Shown here piece by piece: positions 1 through 5,064 of a DNA stretch of 15,789 nt. The notes under the pieces are model-generated. The model was not told the origin of the DNA. It saw nothing but the letters and a program-made list of their open reading frames with translations, and did not search any database. Each line of letters starts with the position of its first letter. Positions within the stretch are counted from its first letter, which is position 1. The DNA is from Strigomonas culicis (taxonomy: Eukaryota; Euglenozoa; Kinetoplastea; Trypanosomatida; Trypanosomatidae): positions 1 through 15,789 of the forward strand of contig AUXH01000453.1 in NCBI GenBank assembly GCA_000482145.1, read 5' to 3'. Position numbers and translations under genes: made by a program.

Positions 1-2
1 CG

Positions 3-1124
3 CCGCTGGCGCAGCGCCGCACCGCGCTGCTCGCGCAGCTGCAGGCCCGGCGCGGCCGGGGGTCCGAGCCGCAGCCGCGCCGCCGCACCAGCGACGATGC
101 GCGGTCCGAGGGACCTGCGTCCCCCGCCGCGAGCGAGGGCGAGGCGGAGGAGGAAGCGGAGGTTGCGGCGGCGCGGGCCGCGCCGCCGAGCAGCCACACG
201 AGCTCCGAGCTGTTCGACGCGGAGGACGTTGTGCAGAGCGCGAAGCGGCTGCTGCGGCGGCTCGCCGCGCCGGGGCCCCATGCGCGCGACCGCGGCGGTC
301 CGCCGCCGCCGGAGGAGGAGGAGGACGCGTGGGGCGCGTCGCCGTGTGCGCCCGTGACGCTCTCGGGGAAGAAGGAGGCGTCCCTCCCGTGGGGGGCGGC
401 GGGTCCCACTGCGGCGCTGAACGACAGCCGTGCGACGCCGTGTGAGGCGGGGCCCACACGGGCGAGCGGCAGGCCGCCGGCAGTGCTACTGTTCGACCCG
501 CTGCAGGAGCCCGCCGCCGCCGCGCCGCCGCCGTCCAGCCTCGCCCAGCGGCCGCGGTCGGACCTCCGTGAAGTCGACGACGACCTGTCGCCGCCGCGGG
601 AGCCGCTGCGGCCGTACAACGGGTGGAGTCGGAGCAAGAGCGGGTCGCGCTCGCAGACGCGGGCGTGGGCGAGCGAGGGAGAGCGAATAAACACAACACA
701 GAATCGTGCCACGCATGCGGATAGGGATGCGCCAAGTGGTGGCGGCCGCGGGTCCAGCAGCCGGCCGCGGCCGGCGGTGTCGCCGCACGTCGAAGAGACC
801 CTGGCACAGCTGAACGGGCGGCGGCAGGCACTGCAGCAGGAGCGCACCGCGGTGCAGCAGCAGGCACAGCTCCTCAAGGAGAAGGAGCAGCAGGTGCTGG
901 AGGTGTTCGAGCGGCAGGTGGACGCAACAAAGACGCGGCCGGTGCAGAAGACGAAGGCGGGCCGTGCGCAGCACAGGGAGCTGTACGAGAAGCTCACCCA
1001 CGTCCTGCAAAAGTTCCAGGAGGCGCAGAAAGTGCTCAGTGACAAAAGTGAAATGCTGCAGCAGCGCGACGAAGCGGTGAAGCAAGAGATGGTGCAACTT
1101 GTAAAGTCCATTTTGCCACCCTGA
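3..1124 (+). CDS. Hypothetical coiled-coil protein, 3' part only (5' end outside window)
   Basis: The reading frame is open from the third base of the window to a TGA at 1122-1124, giving 373 residues. No start is chosen because the frame is still open at the window edge, and codons are strongly G/C-ending throughout. The first ~255 visible residues are low complexity: rich in Arg, Ala, Pro, Glu and Ser, with acidic runs, and probably disordered. From about residue 262 to the end the protein becomes a Gln/Glu/Lys/Leu-rich helical region, very likely a coiled coil, ending in the residues KSILPP. I recognise no catalytic motif, signal peptide or membrane segment. A stretch around 681-735 is less GC-rich than its surroundings but stays in frame. 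A cytoskeletal or scaffold role would fit such a protein but is only a guess. That the gene is real is fairly certain; its function is unknown. Confidence 0.8.
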   Translation, partial: PLAQRRTALLAQLQARRGRGSEPQPRRRTSDDARSEGPASPAASEGEAEEEAEVAAARAAPPSSHTSSELFDAEDVVQSAKRLLRRLAAPGPHARDRGGPPPPEEEEDAWGASPCAPVTLSGKKEASLPWGAAGPTAALNDSRATPCEAGPTRASGRPPAVLLFDPLQEPAAAAPPPSSLAQRPRSDLREVDDDLSPPREPLRPYNGWSRSKSGSRSQTRAWASEGERINTTQNRATHADRDAPSGGGRGSSSRPRPAVSPHVEETLAQLNGRRQALQQERTAVQQQAQLLKEKEQQVLEVFERQVDATKTRPVQKTKAGRAQHRELYEKLTHVLQKFQEAQKVLSDKSEMLQQRDEAVKQEMVQLVKSILPP

Positions 1125-1276
1125 TCATGGTTCTAATGCTATTGTTATTATTATCATTATTGTTTCTTTTTCGCTTTGCTGTTGTACTCTCTATACACGT
1201 GACATCATCTTAGGCATCCCACTGCAAAAAAAAAAAGACAGATAACGTCAGAAATAACACCAATGCGGTGAGTTTT

Positions 1277-1298
1277 ATACACGCAGTGTATCGTGTAT
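1277..1298 (+). repeat. Small inverted repeat with two alternative pairings
   Basis: The 7-mer ATACACG (1277-1283) pairs perfectly with CGTGTAT (1292-1298) across an 8-base loop. The same 5' arm can instead pair as ATACAC (1277-1282) with GTGTAT (1286-1291) across a 3-base loop. A further ATACACG copy lies at 1193-1199. The element sits just upstream of the pyrimidine-rich splice region of epsilon-tubulin. Function, if any, is unknown. Confidence 0.4.
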
Positions 1299-1309
1299 CG
1301 TAAACCATT

Positions 1310-1413
1310 TGACTTCTCTCCTCTTTTCTTCTTGTTGCTTTGCCAAATTTCATCTTTTATTTCAGCCCATTTTTTTTTATCATCTAGATCTCGATTACAT
1401 TTTCCCTTTTTAG
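1310..1413 (+). promoter_or_regulatory. Polypyrimidine tract and candidate trans-splice acceptor for epsilon-tubulin
   Basis: A CT-rich stretch is followed by candidate acceptor AGs at 1364-1365 and 1412-1413. Use of the second, which directly follows a CCCTTTTT run, would leave a 5' UTR of 20 nt before the ATG at 1434. That is typical of trypanosomatid mRNAs before the spliced leader is added. The exact AG used cannot be fixed from sequence. Confidence 0.65.
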
Positions 1414-1433
1414 ACTCCTCTTGCGACGCTCCC

Positions 1434-2963
1434 ATGCCGCGCGAGATCATTACGGTGCAGGTGGGCCAGTGTGGCAACCAGCTCGGCCTCAGCTGGTGGG
1501 ACCTGATGCTGCAGGAGCACCTGGCGAATAGTGCCTACACAGAGGCGCGCGACGCGCTCTTCCTGACGTCGCCGGCGTATCAGGCGGCGACCGCCAGCAG
1601 CCCGCGCAGCAAGCCCGGCGCCGCGCCGCCCGCCGCCGCGGCGAAGGACGGGATCAAGGCGCGCTGTGTCGCTGTGGACCTGGAGGAGGGCGTGCTGGCG
1701 TCGCTGCAGCGCAGCAAGATTGGCCATCTGTTCGACTCGAATTTCTTCATCAACGATGTCAGCGGCGCCGGGAACAACTGGGGCGTGGGCCATATCGAGT
1801 ATGGCGACAAGTACATCCAGCCCATCCAGGACACGGTGCGGCGGCAGGTGGAGGCGTGCGACTGCATCCAGTCCTTCTTTATCATGCACTCGCTGAGCGG
1901 TGGCACGGGTTCCGGCCTCGGCACGCGCGTCGTCGGTATGCTGGAGGAGGAGTTCCCGCACATCCTGCGCATCTCGCCGGTCGTGATGCCGAGCATCGTC
2001 GACGACGTGGTGACCGCGCCGTACAACAGTTGCTTCGCCATGAAGGAGCTGATCGAGCACTCGGACTGCGTCGTGCCGCTCGACAACGACGCCCTCGCGC
2101 GGATGGCGGACCGTGCGCTGAAGGGCGGCAGCCCCCCCGGCCGCGACGTCTTCTCCGCGGCGAGCCCGACGCAGACGAAGGGGCTGCCGTACAGCTCGAT
2201 GAACGCACTCGTCGCGCAGATGCTGAGCAACCTCACGAGCGCGATGCGCTTCCCCGGGCCGCTGAACTTCGACATCAACGAGATCACGACGAACTTGGTG
2301 CCCTTCCCGCGGCTGCACTTCCTGACGACCGCCCTTGCGCCGCTGCGCGTGTCGGAGCGCCACGCGCTCGTCGGACCGCGCACCGTCGACGCGATGATGG
2401 CCGCCTGCCTCGAGCGCGACCATCAGCTCGTGGACTTCAACACGAACGTCGCCTCGCTCCCCGGAGGCGGTGGCGGCGGTACCGGCAGCTCGCCGTACTA
2501 CAGCCTGAACAGTGCTAACGCGGCGGGCGGCGGCGCCGTGAGTGGGTTCAGTGACACGTGTCTGGCGACCGCCCTCATCGCACGCGGGCCGCAGATCACC
2601 ATCGGCGACGTGAACCGCAACATCCAGCAGCTGAACAAGAAGCTGAAGCTGCCGTACTGGAACGAGGACGGCTTCAAGACCGCCCTCTGCGGCGTCAGCC
2701 CGCTCGGCCACAAGGACTCCGTGCTGATGATCAGCAACAGCTGCGGCATCACACGGAAGATCAACTTTATCTACGAGAAGTTTGCGAAGCTGTACGCTGT
2801 GCGGTCGCATGTCCACCACTACGAGGCGTACCTCTCGCGCGCGTACTTTGACACCACATTAGAGGATATCAAGACCGTTCTGGACGACTATAGTTACTTG
2901 AACACGAACAGCGCGGTGCCGCAGGACGCACCGAAGAGCATGAAGGACCTTGTCTACTATTAA
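1434..2963 (+). CDS. TUBE1: Epsilon-tubulin
   Basis: This 509-residue tubulin-family GTPase opens with the tubulin N-terminal pattern VQVGQCGNQLG (residues 8-18) and carries the nucleotide-binding signature SGGTGSG at 155-161. Epsilon rather than alpha, beta, gamma or delta identity rests on remembered family features: GNNW.VGH after the phosphate-binding region, the CDC-Q-FFI-HS segment before the signature, NEI-TNLVPFP-LH, and a C-terminus without a glutamate-rich tail. Epsilon-tubulin is needed for compound (triplet) microtubules of basal bodies and centrioles. Two insertions stand out: an Ala/Pro-rich stretch near residues 45-65 and a Gly/Ser-rich one at about 343-371, which make it longer than the ~475-residue human protein. 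The ATG at 1434 is the only in-frame ATG at the conserved N-terminus and follows a short 5' UTR. Stop is TAA. Confidence 0.93.
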   Translation: MPREIITVQVGQCGNQLGLSWWDLMLQEHLANSAYTEARDALFLTSPAYQAATASSPRSKPGAAPPAAAAKDGIKARCVAVDLEEGVLASLQRSKIGHLFDSNFFINDVSGAGNNWGVGHIEYGDKYIQPIQDTVRRQVEACDCIQSFFIMHSLSGGTGSGLGTRVVGMLEEEFPHILRISPVVMPSIVDDVVTAPYNSCFAMKELIEHSDCVVPLDNDALARMADRALKGGSPPGRDVFSAASPTQTKGLPYSSMNALVAQMLSNLTSAMRFPGPLNFDINEITTNLVPFPRLHFLTTALAPLRVSERHALVGPRTVDAMMAACLERDHQLVDFNTNVASLPGGGGGGTGSSPYYSLNSANAAGGGAVSGFSDTCLATALIARGPQITIGDVNRNIQQLNKKLKLPYWNEDGFKTALCGVSPLGHKDSVLMISNSCGITRKINFIYEKFAKLYAVRSHVHHYEAYLSRAYFDTTLEDIKTVLDDYSYLNTNSAVPQDAPKSMKDLVYY

Positions 2964-3361
2964 AAAAAAAAAAGCGAATATTCGTATGTTAATACGATCC
3001 TGTTTGATTGATATCCACATCCACTTTTGTGAAGGAGAGTAAGCATCATCATCCTTGTATAGTCACTTATGCAGCGTAGAATAGAAAATATTCATACATA
3101 TACATATTTTTCCAATAGAAGGAACATAAAAAGAAAAAGAGAATAACTCTGTCTCTCTATTTGCTTAGCAGTTTCCACTTTGAACGGATAAATACTGAAG
3201 GAAACAAAAAACAGTATCTTCGTTTGTCTTCTTCTTTAGAGCTTCTACTAATACTTGCTTTTATTTTCGTTCTCTCTCTCTCTCTTTTTTTTTTTAAATA
3301 GTATACAGGTATACGTATCATAATCGTGCTTCTCCCTTTCCACGAGAAGGTAAGAGTAGAC
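2964..3361 (+). other. Intergenic spacer between epsilon-tubulin and the p28 dynein light chain
   Basis: This 398-bp AT-rich spacer starts with an A-run fused to the TAA stop. It holds a perfect 10-bp palindrome, CGAATATTCG (2975-2984), overlapping a CGTAT/ATACG stem (2983-2996), then AT-rich 3' UTR-like sequence. It ends in a CT microsatellite and T-run before the next gene. No coding sequence is supported. Confidence 0.75.
3264..3308 (+). promoter_or_regulatory. CT-repeat polypyrimidine tract and trans-splice acceptor for the p28 gene
   Basis: A (TC)n run followed by about a dozen T residues precedes candidate acceptor AGs at 3300-3301 and 3307-3308, giving a 5' UTR of roughly 53-60 nt before the ATG at 3362. 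The second AG lies in the loop of a hairpin formed by two copies of GTATAC (3301-3306 and 3309-3314). Confidence 0.65.
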
Positions 3362-4618
3362 ATGAAGAGCGCGAACACCAACGAGGTGACCGATGCGACC
3401 GACCTGCGGGCCCTGTTAGTTTTACTCTCCACGGACACCAACGGCTCGGCGGGCGCTGGCGAGGTACCCGCCACCGGGGCCGCGGAGTCGGCGCTGAGCA
3501 CGCACGCGAACAGCAGCAGCACGAACCCACTGCTACAGACGATCAAGCACAACCTCAGCTTGTTCAACTCGTCGACAGCCGGCGGTGCGCACGCGGCTGG
3601 GAGCAACTACCACAGCCGCATCCACTACTTAGACGTTGACGGGCCGGTCGATCCCGCGTCCACGCTGATTCGCTACGACGCACCGTTTGTGCCCGGGGAC
3701 CTGAAGCAGTCACTGCAGCTGCGCCGCAAGCTGCACCTGCCATCGCCGGCGGAGGTGCTCTACGGCTCCACCAAGGGCGGCACCGCCTTCGTCCAACAGC
3801 AGCAGCAGCAGCAGCCGTCGTCCACGCTCGCAGGCACCAACGCGACGCTGAACCTCTCCAGGAGCGCGAAGGCCGCGTCGATCGGCGCTGCGGCCGCGAC
3901 GGCGAAGGGCAAGAGCCGTAAGAGCGACGGCGGCGTGGCGGCCACGGTCATCTCCATCGAGGACCGCAACATCCGCATCCTGCTGGACAGCTTCATCACC
4001 CCGCGGCGCTGGCGCGACGCGGCGACGGGCGCGGTGTGGGTGCAGCACGCGAGCCCCTTCCCGTCGAGCCGCACGGAGGCGCAGCAGACGCACACGCAGC
4101 TGCAGCAGAAGCTCGCCTTCTTCACCGGCCAGCAGTTCCGCGAGGGCGTCGCCGCGACCGGCATGATGCAGAGCCTCCACAGCGGCGGCGGCATCAACGG
4201 CGTGCGCACGGTGCTGCTCGCGGAGTGCTTCCTCGAGGTGCTGCGGCAGGTCGTCGTGGAGAGCTGGGAGCGCGGGCTGCTGCTGCTGTCCATCCACACG
4301 GACCGCGTCTGCGCGCAGGCGGCGCACCGCCAGATGTTCGAGACGCGCGTGGGCCACGCCTTCCGCCTGGCGCTGCTCGGCGAGAAGGAGAGCGAGCGGC
4401 TGGAGGAGGGCATCGCGGCGCTCCGCACGCGCGTGGCGGCGCTGCAGGGAGAGGAGGAGGCGCTGCGGCAGCAGTGCGACGCCTTCGCGGGTGAGGCCGA
4501 AACCGCGATGCTCATCGCCGAGCGGCAGCACAACGAGGTGCTGCTGAAGCTGCGCAAGGAGGGGCTCATCAAGCGCCACCAGCTTGAGCAGATGATCGCG
4601 GTGCCGCCGCCGCAGTGA
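3362..4618 (+). CDS. DNALI1: Axonemal inner-arm dynein light chain, p28/DNALI1 family
   Basis: The 418-residue product matches the axonemal dynein light chain (p28) family, whose members bind single-headed inner-arm dynein heavy chains in the flagellar axoneme. Family features visible in order are: the LIRYDAPFVP motif (102-111, compare S-L-KYD-P in animal proteins); the ILL-SF-TPR-W segment (206-217) followed by W-Q--S--PSSR; the WERGLLLLSI--DR motif (302-315); and a C-terminal coiled coil (about 341-410) containing the characteristic KHNE-like QHNEVLLKL. Animal homologues are about 260 residues. Here there is a ~95-residue extension before the LIRYD motif and an Ala/Ser-rich insert with a seven-residue polyglutamine (145-151) between the two conserved blocks. 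The ATG at 3362 is the first in frame; 12 further open codons upstream lack an ATG. Stop is TGA. Family assignment is strong; the partner dynein is inferred. Confidence 0.9.
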   Translation: MKSANTNEVTDATDLRALLVLLSTDTNGSAGAGEVPATGAAESALSTHANSSSTNPLLQTIKHNLSLFNSSTAGGAHAAGSNYHSRIHYLDVDGPVDPASTLIRYDAPFVPGDLKQSLQLRRKLHLPSPAEVLYGSTKGGTAFVQQQQQQQPSSTLAGTNATLNLSRSAKAASIGAAAATAKGKSRKSDGGVAATVISIEDRNIRILLDSFITPRRWRDAATGAVWVQHASPFPSSRTEAQQTHTQLQQKLAFFTGQQFREGVAATGMMQSLHSGGGINGVRTVLLAECFLEVLRQVVVESWERGLLLLSIHTDRVCAQAAHRQMFETRVGHAFRLALLGEKESERLEEGIAALRTRVAALQGEEEALRQQCDAFAGEAETAMLIAERQHNEVLLKLRKEGLIKRHQLEQMIAVPPPQ

Positions 4619-4623
4619 GGAGG

Positions 4624-4668
4624 AAGAAGAAAAAAAAAAGGAAAAAAGGTCTTTTTTTTCTTTCTTTT
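4624..4668 (+). repeat. Imperfect A-rich/T-rich inverted repeat after the p28 stop codon
   Basis: A purine run (4624-4649) is followed almost immediately by a pyrimidine run (4651-4668). A4642-4647 can pair with T4652-4657 and the stem can extend imperfectly outward with G-T wobbles and A-C mismatches. It could form a 3' UTR hairpin in RNA, but low-complexity A and T tracts pair easily by chance. Confidence 0.35.
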
Positions 4669-4920
4669 GGATGATCGTGCCTTTTTGCGCTCAGCTGATT
4701 ATTTCCCGTTTCTAATTAGGATGTACATACCCCCCCCCTGCACGCATATACATATAGAGGTACTTGTTGAGGACCCTTTTGTTTTGAAAAAAAAAACTGT
4801 ATTATGTTTCATATTGTAGCTCATATATATTAAATCATTTTTTTTCTAAATAATGCATTGCCTACACGCCACCACTGACATTTAGAAAAGAAAGTGTTTT
4901 AATATTCATCTATGAGATTT

Positions 4921-5060
4921 CATTTTCTCTTTTCTTTCCTCTCTTCTTTACTCTCTTTTTTTATTCGTGCGCTCGTATAGTGCGACAGACACACCACAAA
5001 CACACTTCTGTTTTTCCTTTTTTCAGTCTTTTTATATACTTTCCTCTTTTTTTTTTTTAG
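4921..5060 (+). promoter_or_regulatory. Polypyrimidine tract and candidate trans-splice acceptors for the 5065 gene
   Basis: A long CT/T-rich segment has candidate AGs at 5025-5026 (after a CCTTTTTT run) and at 5059-5060 (after a T12-13 run). The second would leave a 5' UTR of only 4 nt before the ATG at 5065; the first leaves 38 nt. Confidence 0.6.
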
Positions 5061-5064
5061 TGTG

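Larger units (their letters stand above)
1125..1433 (+). other. Intergenic spacer between the coiled-coil gene and epsilon-tubulin
   Basis: This 309-bp AT-rich spacer holds the 3' UTR of the upstream gene and the trans-splicing signal of the next. It contains ATT-rich microsatellite-like sequence (about 1140-1162), an A11 run near 1224-1234, a small hairpin at 1277-1298, and a long pyrimidine-rich segment from about 1310 to 1413. No coding sequence or RNA gene is visible. The open frame running backwards from the tubulin ATG to 1293 has no ATG before 1434. Confidence 0.8.
4619..5064 (+). other. Intergenic spacer between p28 and the Pro/Gln-rich coiled-coil gene
   Basis: This 446-bp AT-rich spacer begins with an A/G-rich arm and a T/C-rich arm able to pair just after the stop (4621-4668). 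It contains a C9 tract near 4730-4738, AT-rich sequence, and a long pyrimidine-rich run from about 4920 to 5060. No coding sequence or RNA gene is supported. Confidence 0.75.

Noticed and set aside
1293..1433. N-terminal extension of epsilon-tubulin
   Set aside because: It begins at GTG, crosses the pyrimidine tract and splice AG, and the conserved tubulin N-terminus starts at the ATG at 1434.
1410..2819. Long open frame on the minus strand across epsilon-tubulin
   Set aside because: It is a shadow of the GC-rich plus-strand gene. The translation is His/Arg/Val-rich without motifs, whereas the plus frame encodes a clear tubulin.
1434..2963. Alternative reading as alpha, beta, gamma or delta tubulin
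   Set aside because: Insert positions, the VGH and CDC-Q-FFI-HS segments and the lack of an acidic tail fit epsilon-tubulin better.
3326..3361. Twelve-codon upstream extension of the p28 gene
   Set aside because: It starts at GTG with no ATG; the first ATG is at 3362.
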